Assembly (NCBI GenBank): GCA_946186125.1
Contig: CAMHLZ010000034.1
Location: 1-38,207, forward strand
Length of the DNA: 38,207 nucleotides
Direction: 5' to 3'
From: an uncultured Lachnospira sp.
Lineage (GTDB): Bacteria > Bacillota > Clostridia > Lachnospirales > Lachnospiraceae
The position numbers and the translations under genes were made by a program. Under the pieces are notes generated by a model that saw only the letters and a list, made by a program, of their open reading frames with translations, was not told where the DNA came from and ran no database searches. How positions within the stretch are numbered: the first letter of the stretch is position 1; every line of letters starts with the position of its first letter. Below are positions 5,109-13,931 of the stretch, piece after piece.

Positions 5109-8100
5109 ATGAATCAGAAAATTAAAAGAGTCATTTCAGGATTTTTAGCAATATTAACCCTGTTTACAACGATGTTTGCGGACTGGACACCGGTTTTTGC
5201 CGCAAGTCCGAGTGCAAACATGTCTTTTTGGTATGCATCTGTGAAAGATCATGGCAGAGTCACTGGATTTAGCAAGACACATACCGGAAGTATTTTGTAT
5301 GCCGTGATCGATGGTCACAGTGCCTATTGTATGAATTTTGGTTTATCTGCAAAAGGCGGTCAGCTCATGACAAGTGACACCAATTCAGCTACGACTATGA
5401 CGGCTGAACAGAGAAAACTGCTTGGTTACTGTATGTATTTTGGATATTCCACTACAAAGGCGGCAGAACCGAGTGCCGATCAGAAAAACCAGTATATTGC
5501 AACACAGGCAATGGTATGGATTATTGAAGAGGGGCTTTTTGGAAAAGATGTATCGAATACTGCGGCATCAGACATTTGTGCCTGTGCACCGGATGCGTCA
5601 GCGGCATATTCGTATTATGCAGCACTTAGGGATAAGATATCAGACTCATATTACGCCACCAGACCGAGTTTTGCTTCAAAGACAATGAGTGGAGCAAAAA
5701 GCTATGAACTTAAGTGGAATGAGGAAAATAAGAGGTATGAATGCAGCTTTAAAGATACCAATGGAGTGCTTGCTGATTATTCGTTTAAAATAAATGGATA
5801 TAGCGTGGATAAGAATGGTAATAAGATGACCATTTATACAAAAAACGCTAACACCAGCGATACAATGGGAACTTTTACTTCAGTATCAGGAGCCGTAGAG
5901 ACAACCACCAGCTGCGTGTTCTGGCTTACCGGAAAAGAAGGAGATCAGGAATTTGTTTCCGAACAGCCACAGGCGGATCCGATTTCAGCCTATATCAAAG
6001 TAAAGACAGAAAGCCTTGGATATGGAGAAATCACTAAGACGGATAAATCCACAGGAAAGCATCTGGCAGGTGCAGTCTATGGCATTTATTCAGACAGTAG
6101 CTGCAAGACAAAGGTCGATACAATGACAACAGATAAGAACGGACATGCAAAGTCAAAGGCATTAACGCCGGGCACTTATTATGTGAAGGAAATAACAGCA
6201 CCAAAGGGATATGTGGTAAGTGACAAGGTTCATACTCTTTCTGTGAAAGCCGGTCAGACAACAGGAATTTCACTTAATGATGTAGAGCAGCTCGGTTCAC
6301 TCACAATCTATAAAGAGGGAGAGGTTCTTACAGGATGGAATGGAAATAACTTTGTTTATGAGAGCCAGAAGCTTTCGGGTGCCGTATTTAAAGTGACAGC
6401 AGGAGATGATATTTACAAAGCGGATGGAACCTTGGTGTATAAAAAAGGTGCAGACGTAAAATCTGATCTTGTTACCGGTAAAGATGGACAGGTAGTGTTA
6501 TCAGACCTTCATCTTGGCACCTATGTGGTGACTGAGACGAAAAGTATTGATGGATACACCCTTAATGCAGAGCCTCAGACAGTGAAAATTGAGTATATAA
6601 ATCAAAATATCACGATCCAGAGCGAAAATACGACAATTTTCAACACACGACAAAAAGCGGATGTATCAGTGGTCAAAGTAGATGCTGACACAAATAATCC
6701 GTTAGCTGGCGGAGAGTATTCGCTTTATGCGGGAAATAATATTACGGATGCATCAGGCAATGTAATTGCGAAAAAAGATACGTTGTTACAGACAATTACC
6801 AGTGGAACTGACGGAAAGGCTTCCTATTCTGTTGATTTACCTGTAGGTAATTCTTATTATATCGCTGAAACAAAAGCACCAAAAAATTATCAGAAAAACA
6901 GCTTAGATGTATATCAGTTCAGCTTTGAAGCAATGTCACAGGATAAGTCTACAGCAACATTTAACCACACATTTAAGAATGACAGAACAACAGCTAAAAT
7001 CCAGATTTTTAAGGTGGATAAAGAAACAGGAAAGGCAGTGCCACAGGGGGATGCAACGTTAAAAGGAGCAGTATATGGACTCTATGCAAGAGAGGATATC
7101 AAACACCCTGATAGTGCAACAGGTATTGTTTATAAAAAAGATGAATTGATTGCAAAACTGACAACAGATGATAAAGGAAAATGTGAAATTGACAACCTTT
7201 ATCTTGGAAAATATTACGTTAAAGAGATAGAACCTTCTGAGGGATATCTTTTAGACGAAGAAGAGCATGATATTATCTGCGATTATGAAGGGGATGGAAT
7301 ACCACAGGTACTTAGAAGTACTGTATCAAAAGAGCAGGTAATTAAGCAGCCGTTCCAATTGATTAAGATTTCTGATGACGGTATAGAGACAGAGAGTAAT
7401 CTTTTAATGGGAGCAGGATTTACAGCATATTTGAAATCATCGTTGAAAGTTAATAAGGATGGCTCTTATGACTTTAAAAATGCAAAGCCTGTAGTAATTG
7501 GAACAAAAGGTGAAACAACAATATACACCGATAAGAAAGGTTTTGCATGTAGTGCAGCAATTCCATATGGTACTTATGTGGTGATAGAGTCAGTTACTCC
7601 ACATAATATGGAAACAATCAAGCCTTTTGAAGTAACAATAAAGAAAAATAATCCAGATACTCCACAGGTATGGAGAGTCTTTGTTGACAGAGAGTTTACG
7701 GCTAAGCTTCGTATTATAAAAAAGGATGAAAAAACCAAGAGAACAGTGCTTGTTCCAAATGCAGAATTTAAGATTTATAATCTCGATAAAAAACAGTACG
7801 TTAAGATGACAACCACATATCCTTCGAAGGTGACGCATACTTCATTTTTTACGGATGAGGATGGAGATTTGATTTTACCGGAAAGATTAAATACCGGAAA
7901 ATATCGAATTGAAGAAGTAGCTGCACCGAAGGGGTATATTCTTAATGATAACTATGTAAATGTGACGATTGATACAGACACATTTTATGAAGTGGATCCT
8001 GATACTTTTGAGGCGATTATTACGGTAGAGTATGAAGATACACCGGTTGAAGGTGAATTAACAGTAATCAAAAAGGGTGATGTACTTGATGGTTACAAAG

Positions 8101-10475
8101 GTAGTCTTAGAGAGGAAAGCGGAAAATTTGTTTACAGAGAAGGTAACCTTTCTGGAGCTAAGTTTGAAGTATATGCGAACGAGGATATTGTATCACCGGA
8201 CGGACAGACAGATGAAGCTGGAAATACAATTTTAGTATATTCAAAGGACGAACTGGTGGCAACCTTAGAAACAGGAAATGATGGAAAGGCAGTTCTTAAG
8301 AACCTTCCACTTGGACAGTACAGAGTAGTTGAGACAGAGGCTCCATATGGCTATGAACTTAACAGCGAAGAGCAGATCGTGACATTTGCTTATGTGGACG
8401 ATAAGACACCTGTTATCTATGAAAATGTCACATTTAAGAACGACAGACAGAAGTTTTCATTATCCGTTGAAAAGAAGGATGAAGAGACAAAAGAACCGGT
8501 TAAGGGAGCTGCATTTGGATTATTTGCAGATGAGGACATCAAGAGTATTGAGGGAAAGATAATCGTTCAGGCAGGAGCGATGATTGAGTCTGCCGTGTCA
8601 GATGAGAATGGTATCGTGCAATTTGTGGAAGATTATCCAATGGGCAGGTACACAGCAAAAGAGCTTGTGTCTCCAAAGGGATATGTTTCATCAGAAGAAA
8701 TCATTCAGTATGATGCAGAGTACAAAGGACAGGCAATTCCTGTTGTTGAAATGAAGCGAGAGTATTTAAATACACCGACAAGTTTTGAATTTTCAAAGGA
8801 AGACATTACAAGCGGTGCAGAATTATCAGGTGCAACATTATCTGTTATAGATAAAGATGGAAATACGATTGAAACATGGAAATCTGTTGCAGGTGAAAAG
8901 CATATCATCAAGAGATTAACGGTTGGAGAAACATATACTTTTAGAGAGGAATATGCTCCATATGGTTATCTTAAGGCAAGTGATGTGACATTTAAAGTAG
9001 AAGATACCAAGAAAATTCAGAGTGTTGTTATGAAAGATGAAGTACCGACAGGTGCAATCATTATCAATAAAGATGGTGAATTTGTAACGGGTAAGACTCT
9101 GGTAAAAGATTTTCTTTATAATTTAGTATTTGATTATCAGAAGAAATCACTTGCAGGTGTTACTTTCAATGTGTATGCAAAAGAGGATATTGTAAGTCCG
9201 GATGGATTAGATAAGGTATTTTATAAGGCAGATCAGCTTGTAGATACAATCGAAACGAACGATATGGGAATTGCAAAAATCGACAATCTTCCACTTGGAA
9301 AGTATTATATCGTCGAAACAAAGACAATTGAAGGTTTTGTACTTGATGAAACACCGATTGATGCAGAATTAATGTATGTTGATCAGGATACAAAGGTTGT
9401 ATATGCAGGAATGGATGTTACAAACGAAAGACAACAGGTTGAGATTACTGTAGTCAAAAAGGATGCTGAAACCAAGAAACCATTAGCAGGTGCAGTGTTT
9501 GGTATTTATGCTCAAAACGATATTGTAAATGATAATGGTGATGTTGTAGTGAAAGCAGATGAGCAGATTGAAAAAGCTGTCTCAGGCAAAGATGGTAAGG
9601 CGGTATTTGTAACAGACCTTCCGCTTGGAATGTATTACGTTAAGGAGTTGACTGCTCCAGAGGGATATGTGAAGTCAGATAAGAAGATTGCAATCGATGC
9701 TTCTTATCAGGGTGATAAATATAACACAACTGAGTTATATGCTGAATTTGAAAATAAGCAAATCAAGGCAGAGTTTTCAAAGAAAGATATTACCGGAGAT
9801 AAAGAACTTTCTGGAGCTGGTTTATCAGTGATTGACGCTGATGGAAAAGTGATAGAAAGCTGGGTTTCAGAGGCAGGAAAGACACATATAATTGAGAAAT
9901 TGAAGACAGGAAAATATATTCTACGTGAAGAGACTTCTCCATATGGTTATAAAATGGCGAAAGATGTCGAATTTGAAATCACGGAAACAGAGGACATCCA
10001 GAAGGTAATTATAAAGGATGAATATGTTGTTGGAAAGATTGTGATAGAAAAGACAGATGAAGAAACAAAGAAACCGATAGCAGGTGTGGAATTTGAAATC
10101 AGAGATAAAGACGGTAAGGTAATCGACAAAGTTGTTACAGATGAGAAAGGCAAGGCACAGTCTAAAGAACTTCCTATCTGTATCTATAATGAAGATGGCA
10201 GCTTCAAGGAAGATATTCACTACTATGTAGTTGAAACTAAAGCAGCTACCGGATATGTCAAAGATGATACAGTTCACGACGTAGTGCTTCAGTATGATGA
10301 TAAAGCTCCTGAATGTGTAGTGTATAAGCTTGAAATTACAAACAAACCTGACAAACCAAAACTTCCACAGACAGGTGATGATTATAATCCTTGGATTTAT
10401 GTAGGATTAGGTGCATTAGCTGTTGCAATGGGACTTTTTGCAGCGTTTGCAAAAAAGAAAGAAGCAAAGAAATAA
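5109..10475 (+). CDS. Giant LPQTG adhesin with thioester domain and 13 Cna-B-like domains
   Basis: 1788 residues. Signal peptide ~1-32. Residues ~55-150 look like a thioester domain: Cys74 in AYCMNFG and Gln133 in ATQAMVW fit the Cys-Gln pair that forms a host-reactive internal thioester. From ~305, 13 SpaA/Cna-B beta-sandwich domains start near 306, 397, 517, 628, 746, 864, 981, 1115, 1224, 1314, 1443, 1553 and 1641. Most have a Lys early and an E-x-x-APxGY-type strand, the usual Lys-Asn/Asp isopeptide layout. Domains 7-9 and 10-12 repeat as a three-domain unit. The C-terminus has LPQTG (1752-1756), one membrane helix and KKKEAKK. It is probably anchored by the sortase at 36537. ATG has GGAGGA upstream. 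Confidence 0.92.
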   Translation: MNQKIKRVISGFLAILTLFTTMFADWTPVFAASPSANMSFWYASVKDHGRVTGFSKTHTGSILYAVIDGHSAYCMNFGLSAKGGQLMTSDTNSATTMTAEQRKLLGYCMYFGYSTTKAAEPSADQKNQYIATQAMVWIIEEGLFGKDVSNTAASDICACAPDASAAYSYYAALRDKISDSYYATRPSFASKTMSGAKSYELKWNEENKRYECSFKDTNGVLADYSFKINGYSVDKNGNKMTIYTKNANTSDTMGTFTSVSGAVETTTSCVFWLTGKEGDQEFVSEQPQADPISAYIKVKTESLGYGEITKTDKSTGKHLAGAVYGIYSDSSCKTKVDTMTTDKNGHAKSKALTPGTYYVKEITAPKGYVVSDKVHTLSVKAGQTTGISLNDVEQLGSLTIYKEGEVLTGWNGNNFVYESQKLSGAVFKVTAGDDIYKADGTLVYKKGADVKSDLVTGKDGQVVLSDLHLGTYVVTETKSIDGYTLNAEPQTVKIEYINQNITIQSENTTIFNTRQKADVSVVKVDADTNNPLAGGEYSLYAGNNITDASGNVIAKKDTLLQTITSGTDGKASYSVDLPVGNSYYIAETKAPKNYQKNSLDVYQFSFEAMSQDKSTATFNHTFKNDRTTAKIQIFKVDKETGKAVPQGDATLKGAVYGLYAREDIKHPDSATGIVYKKDELIAKLTTDDKGKCEIDNLYLGKYYVKEIEPSEGYLLDEEEHDIICDYEGDGIPQVLRSTVSKEQVIKQPFQLIKISDDGIETESNLLMGAGFTAYLKSSLKVNKDGSYDFKNAKPVVIGTKGETTIYTDKKGFACSAAIPYGTYVVIESVTPHNMETIKPFEVTIKKNNPDTPQVWRVFVDREFTAKLRIIKKDEKTKRTVLVPNAEFKIYNLDKKQYVKMTTTYPSKVTHTSFFTDEDGDLILPERLNTGKYRIEEVAAPKGYILNDNYVNVTIDTDTFYEVDPDTFEAIITVEYEDTPVEGELTVIKKGDVLDGYKGSLREESGKFVYREGNLSGAKFEVYANEDIVSPDGQTDEAGNTILVYSKDELVATLETGNDGKAVLKNLPLGQYRVVETEAPYGYELNSEEQIVTFAYVDDKTPVIYENVTFKNDRQKFSLSVEKKDEETKEPVKGAAFGLFADEDIKSIEGKIIVQAGAMIESAVSDENGIVQFVEDYPMGRYTAKELVSPKGYVSSEEIIQYDAEYKGQAIPVVEMKREYLNTPTSFEFSKEDITSGAELSGATLSVIDKDGNTIETWKSVAGEKHIIKRLTVGETYTFREEYAPYGYLKASDVTFKVEDTKKIQSVVMKDEVPTGAIIINKDGEFVTGKTLVKDFLYNLVFDYQKKSLAGVTFNVYAKEDIVSPDGLDKVFYKADQLVDTIETNDMGIAKIDNLPLGKYYIVETKTIEGFVLDETPIDAELMYVDQDTKVVYAGMDVTNERQQVEITVVKKDAETKKPLAGAVFGIYAQNDIVNDNGDVVVKADEQIEKAVSGKDGKAVFVTDLPLGMYYVKELTAPEGYVKSDKKIAIDASYQGDKYNTTELYAEFENKQIKAEFSKKDITGDKELSGAGLSVIDADGKVIESWVSEAGKTHIIEKLKTGKYILREETSPYGYKMAKDVEFEITETEDIQKVIIKDEYVVGKIVIEKTDEETKKPIAGVEFEIRDKDGKVIDKVVTDEKGKAQSKELPICIYNEDGSFKEDIHYYVVETKAATGYVKDDTVHDVVLQYDDKAPECVVYKLEITNKPDKPKLPQTGDDYNPWIYVGLGALAVAMGLFAAFAKKKEAKK

Positions 10476-10498
10476 GAATATTGAATATGCTTGTATGG

Positions 10499-10541
10499 AA
10501 GCAGAGAGTGTAAGCCGATGACTTATGTTCTCTGCTTTTTT
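10499..10541 (+). terminator. Terminator after the adhesin gene
   Basis: AAGCAGAGA pairs with TCTCTGCTT, followed by T residues, with an additional GTAAG/CTTAT helix inside the loop. Confidence 0.85.
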
Positions 10542-10584
10542 GATTTTGAAAGAAATATAAATTTAAGAAAGCGAGGAAACAGAG

Positions 10585-11583
10585 ATGATGAATTACGAAA
10601 TATTTAAAGGCGTAGTGATAGAAAAGTTTAAAGATTATTTGCCGGAAAAATATAAGGATAAGGAACTAGAGGTCTTTGAGATCAATAAAGTAAATCGAAA
10701 AGTTGACGGTATTACCTTTTTGAGAAAAACATCTGATGTATCTGTAGGTCCCACAATCTATATTAACGATATGTACGATATTTACAGACGCACAGATGAT
10801 CTGGAGGAAACTCTAAAAAATGCTGTCAGTTTATTTGTGAGAAGTGCTGAAAAAAATAATGAAGTTGCTTCAATGGTGGATTTTAATAACTGTCAGGACA
10901 AGATTGTATTTCAATTGGTCAATACAGAACAGAACAAGGAAATGCTTGCAGGTGTTCCTCATAGAGAGTTTAATGATTTGTCTGTTATTTACAGGGTGAT
11001 GATTAAGATATCCGATGAAGGAACATATAGTGCAAAAATTCACAATGACATGGCTGATAGTCTGGGATTGTCAGAGGAAGATTTGTTTAAACTTGCATCG
11101 GTTAATACTCCGAAACTTTTTCCTGTTACCATTAAAACCATGAATGAAGTGATGATGGAGATTTTTACAAAGGATGGTATGCCACCGGAAATTGCTGAAA
11201 TGATGCTTGGAGCAGCACCGGAAGATAGAATGATGTATGTGATTAGTAATGAGAGAAACATCTATGGGGCATCCAGTATGCTTTATACGGACAGTATGCA
11301 GGAACTTGCGGAAAAAGTGGGAAGTGACCTTTATATTTTACCAAGCAGCATAAATGAAGTATTAGCAGTAAGTGCAGATGGTTTTGAGCCAAATGAGCTT
11401 GCGGATATGGTAGTGGAAGTCAATATGAATCAGGTAAAACTTGAAGAACGGCTTTCTAATCAGATATATCACTATGACAAAGACTTACGAAAGGTCACTT
11501 TGGCAACGGACACACCTAATAAAAGGTTAGACAGCATCGTGGCTGAAAAGAAATTGTTTTATGACGGTGAGAAGTCCAGATAG
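10585..11583 (+). CDS. DUF5688 family protein
   Basis: 332 residues (331 from the second ATG), soluble, no signal. The N-terminal pattern (NYEIFKGVVIEKFKDYLP... GITFLRK...PTIYINDMYD) and the C-terminal YDKDLRKVTLATD are typical of DUF5688, a family of unknown function common on clostridial conjugative elements. The ribosome site is AGGAAAC. It opens the cassette leading to oriT and is followed without terminator by a 49-residue gene whose ribosome site overlaps its stop. Confidence 0.75.
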   Translation: MMNYEIFKGVVIEKFKDYLPEKYKDKELEVFEINKVNRKVDGITFLRKTSDVSVGPTIYINDMYDIYRRTDDLEETLKNAVSLFVRSAEKNNEVASMVDFNNCQDKIVFQLVNTEQNKEMLAGVPHREFNDLSVIYRVMIKISDEGTYSAKIHNDMADSLGLSEEDLFKLASVNTPKLFPVTIKTMNEVMMEIFTKDGMPPEIAEMMLGAAPEDRMMYVISNERNIYGASSMLYTDSMQELAEKVGSDLYILPSSINEVLAVSADGFEPNELADMVVEVNMNQVKLEERLSNQIYHYDKDLRKVTLATDTPNKRLDSIVAEKKLFYDGEKSR

Positions 11584-11592
11584 GAGGAGCCT

Positions 11593-11742
11593 ATGAGGAT
11601 GGAAGGAGAAAAGAAAGTTCTGGAATTAACCATGGAAGAATTGATTAAGAAGATGATCCAATGTGAGGAAGAGTTTTCTTTAGCAGTGTTTTTTGGAGAG
11701 GAGAGTGACGTTGATGACAGAGAAGAATCCTCTGAAACTTGA
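11593..11742 (+). CDS. Small acidic protein overlapping the RadC-like gene
   Basis: 49 residues, MRMEGEKKVLELTMEEL... with ribosome site TAGGAGGAG. It is amphipathic helix then a strongly acidic tail (EESDVDDREESSE). It overlaps the start of the next gene by 29 bases in a different frame, implying translational coupling. The family is not recognised. Confidence 0.55.
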   Translation: MRMEGEKKVLELTMEELIKKMIQCEEEFSLAVFFGEESDVDDREESSET

Positions 11743-12253
11743 TGTTGTTTCTGTAAGAATAAAAAAAGATACCTCTCTGAAATCACTGACTCCCATATGT
11801 TCACCGGAAGATGCAGTTAAATTGATGGGAAAATATTTAAGTGAATTAGACAGAGAAGTTTTGTGTATTATCAATTTGAAAACTGATGGAACACCGATAA
11901 GCTGCCATTTTGCAAGCGTGGGAAGTGTCAATGAGTCAATGGTTCATCCGCGGGAGATATTTAAGACAAGTATTTTATCCAATGCAGCCACAATTATCAT
12001 GATGCATAACCATCCCAGCGGTGATGTGATACCAAGCAGGCATGATACTATGGCAACTGACAGAATTGCAAGAGCCGGAAGGCTTATGGGAATACCGCTT
12101 ACGGATCATGTGATTGTAGGTGGTGGTAATGAAAAGTTTTTTAGTTTTAGAAAGATGAACTTAATTGATTTGGATACGATTGATTTAGAATCGGATTATC
12201 GTGCAATCAAGATGGATCCGGTGGGGAAATGTGCAGCAAGGGAAGTGAGATAG
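11714..12253 (+). CDS. RadC-like JAB/MPN domain protein
   Basis: 179 residues from ATG 11714, with GGAGAGGAG at 11695-11703. An in-frame TTG at 11693 is less likely. The JAMM zinc motif is intact: H98-N-H100-P-S-G-D with Asp111 (HNHPSGDVIPSRHD). RadC-type JAB proteins are widespread on plasmids, phages and ICEs, and their biochemical role is unsettled; a link to restriction avoidance or repair during transfer is inferred. The usual N-terminal helix-hairpin-helix of chromosomal RadC is missing. Confidence 0.85.
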   Translation: MTEKNPLKLDVVSVRIKKDTSLKSLTPICSPEDAVKLMGKYLSELDREVLCIINLKTDGTPISCHFASVGSVNESMVHPREIFKTSILSNAATIIMMHNHPSGDVIPSRHDTMATDRIARAGRLMGIPLTDHVIVGGGNEKFFSFRKMNLIDLDTIDLESDYRAIKMDPVGKCAAREVR

Positions 12254-12255
12254 TG

Positions 12256-13233
12256 ATGAATAATAGTTTTACAGCGGAAGAACTTGCCTTTGCCAAGTCT
12301 GTTGACTTGGTGGCAGTTGCTTCCTCATTAGGATATACTCCCAAAAAGATTGGTAACTATTATACCTTAAAAGAAATGGATTCCATCAGGATTTATAACA
12401 GAAGTCATTGGTGCCGTTTTTCAAGAAGATATGAAAAAGGGAATTGCGGTGGTTCGCAGATTGATTTTTTAAGAGTGTTTGCAGGGATGGATGTAAAAGA
12501 AGCGGTATTCTGGCTGCTTGATTTTGCAGGATATCGAAGGATGGAGAATGTACAAAAGAAACCGACACTTCGTTATCAGGTAGTAAAAGAAGAAAAAGAA
12601 AATAAGAATATCTTTGAACTTCCTGCACCAGAGGGAAGCAATCATTATCTTTACGAGTATCTTACGAAAGAAAGAGCGCTCAGCAAGGATGTGGTAGATT
12701 TTTTTCTAGGACAGGGACTCATTTATGAAAGCAGACATTATCATAATATCGTTTTTAAAGGAAATGACATTAACGGAAACACAAGATTTGCAAGTATGCG
12801 AGGTGTGTTTGACAGGCAGGGAAAAGCATTTAAGTGTGATGTAAGAGGAAATGATAAAAGATATGGTTTTAATATAGCTTATGAACAAAGTGATGAAGTT
12901 GTTGTTTTTGAAGCAGCGATTGACTTGATGAGTTATGTGGATATTTATCGTGAATTTGAAACCAATATGATTGCACTGGGAATGGTATCCGATGCACCGC
13001 TTGAAACATTTCTTGCAGAGCATCCGAATATTACGGAAATCAAATTTTGCTTAGACAGAGATCAGGCAGGAAGAGAAGCAACGGACAGGTTCATGAAAAA
13101 ATATTATGAACGTGGTTATGAAGTTAGCGATGCTCCACCACCAGAAGGATATAAGGATTATAATGAGTGGCTTGTTAATGCAAAGTTAAGAATTGTTAAT
13201 GCAAAAGAGGAAAAGCAGCTTCTTTCAAAATGA
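12256..13233 (+). CDS. DUF3991/TOPRIM primase-like protein
   Basis: 325 residues from ATG 12256, after GTGAGATAGTG. The N-terminal half matches DUF3991 (WCRFSRRYEKGNCGGSQIDFLRVFAGMD), a CHC2-like region. The C-terminal half is a TOPRIM domain with the Glu-containing strand VVVFEAAIDLMSY and the acidic motif FCLDRDQAG. Such proteins accompany relaxase genes on Firmicutes mobile elements and may make primers on transferred single strands. The gene precedes the candidate oriT. Confidence 0.85.
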   Translation: MNNSFTAEELAFAKSVDLVAVASSLGYTPKKIGNYYTLKEMDSIRIYNRSHWCRFSRRYEKGNCGGSQIDFLRVFAGMDVKEAVFWLLDFAGYRRMENVQKKPTLRYQVVKEEKENKNIFELPAPEGSNHYLYEYLTKERALSKDVVDFFLGQGLIYESRHYHNIVFKGNDINGNTRFASMRGVFDRQGKAFKCDVRGNDKRYGFNIAYEQSDEVVVFEAAIDLMSYVDIYREFETNMIALGMVSDAPLETFLAEHPNITEIKFCLDRDQAGREATDRFMKKYYERGYEVSDAPPPEGYKDYNEWLVNAKLRIVNAKEEKQLLSK

Positions 13234-13254
13234 TGATAAAAGTTTTGGTAAGAA

Positions 13255-13312
13255 AACGTAATGCAAAATCCAAAATGCATTAACTTTTGTAGGAAAATAT
13301 CAAAATTGCATT
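13255..13312. repeat. oriT-region repeat, copy 1
   Basis: This block starts AACGTAATGCAAAAT and includes ATGCATTAACTTTTGTAGG and ATCAAAA. It is repeated almost exactly at 13370-13428. Both contain inverted AATGCAAAAT / ATTTTGCATT units. It is probably a binding array for MobC, ParR or another relaxosome protein. Confidence 0.8.
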
Positions 13313-13369
13313 AAGAATTGTAATGCAAAATGGTTTTGATTTAAATTTGCTATCATTTTTGCATTAAGA

Positions 13370-13428
13370 AACGTAATGCAAAATGAAAAAATGCATTAAC
13401 TTTTGTAGGAAAACATCAAAAATGCATT
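13370..13428. repeat. oriT-region repeat, copy 2
   Basis: Second copy, 115 bases downstream of copy 1. It differs by a one-base length change in the A-rich spacer and a few substitutions. An isolated TAATGCAAAAT and TTTTTGCATTA lie between the copies, and a further TTAATGCATTA follows at about 13436-13446. Confidence 0.8.
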
Positions 13429-13448
13429 TAAATATTTAATGCATTAGT

Positions 13449-13545
13449 GATTAGCAGGGGTTTCAGGGGGTTAGCACCCTGACAAGATGCATCAGGATGG
13501 CAGAGCCGTCTCTGATGCGTATCTTGCCATGGACAGCGGGCTGTT
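13449..13545 (+). other. Candidate origin of transfer (oriT)
   Basis: Between the AT-rich repeats and mobC is a G-rich segment with two dyads. TCAGGG (about 13472) pairs with CCCTGA (13487-13492). AAGATGCATCAG (13494-13505) pairs with CTGATGC-GT-ATCTT (about 13511-13525). CACCCTGA resembles the ATCCTG core of RP4-type MOBP nick regions, so a nick near 13488-13492 is likely. Position next to MobC and a MOBP relaxase supports oriT. The nick site itself is inferred. Confidence 0.65.
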
Positions 13546-13598
13546 CATGGAGAAAGAATGAGAAAAATTATCTGAGACGGATAAGGAGGTGGCAGAGG

Positions 13599-13931
13599 AT
13601 GTCGGATAAAGTTCATTGCATTAAAAAGACGCTCAGGCTTACGCATGATGAGAATAAAATTCTTTCGCAAAAATCGACACAGTTTGACATGAATGAGGCG
13701 GAATATCTCAGGTTTCTTATTAGACAGCAGCCAAATGATCATCCGGAAATCAGAGACTTATTAAAACGACTGGTAAATGAAGTTAATCATATTGGCGTGA
13801 ATATCAATCAGATTGCGTATCGAAACAATGCCGGGATTTACTCTCAAAAGGATAAGGAGTTATTGATTGCTTATATGAGAAAGCTGACATCTCTGGTCAA
13901 TGAGGTGGTGGTGGCAGTTGGCAATCAGTAA
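13599..13931 (+). CDS. mobC: MobC-like relaxosome accessory protein
   Basis: 110 residues from ATG 13599, which has AAGGAGG eight bases upstream. The frame stays open to 13497 but that part runs through the oriT dyad. It begins with a ribbon-helix-helix-like segment (KVHCIKKTLRLTHDENKILS...FDMNEAEYLRFLIRQ) and has the MobC signature around residues 60-85 (LLKRLVNEVNHIGVNINQIAY). MobC proteins bind oriT and help the relaxase open it. The end overlaps the relaxase start. Confidence 0.85.
   Translation: MSDKVHCIKKTLRLTHDENKILSQKSTQFDMNEAEYLRFLIRQQPNDHPEIRDLLKRLVNEVNHIGVNINQIAYRNNAGIYSQKDKELLIAYMRKLTSLVNEVVVAVGNQ

Noticed and set aside
9921-10277. Minus-strand ORF rich in Phe/Ile/Cys
   Set aside because: Antisense to Cna-B domains; composition reflects reversed Lys/Glu/Asp codons.
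13255-13446. Possible CRISPR array
   Set aside because: Only two long copies with internal inverted units, and no regular spacer length or cas genes; they are better explained as protein-binding repeats at oriT.
13497-13598. Upstream extension of mobC
   Set aside because: The frame is open but passes through the oriT dyad, while ATG 13599 has a near-perfect ribosome site.
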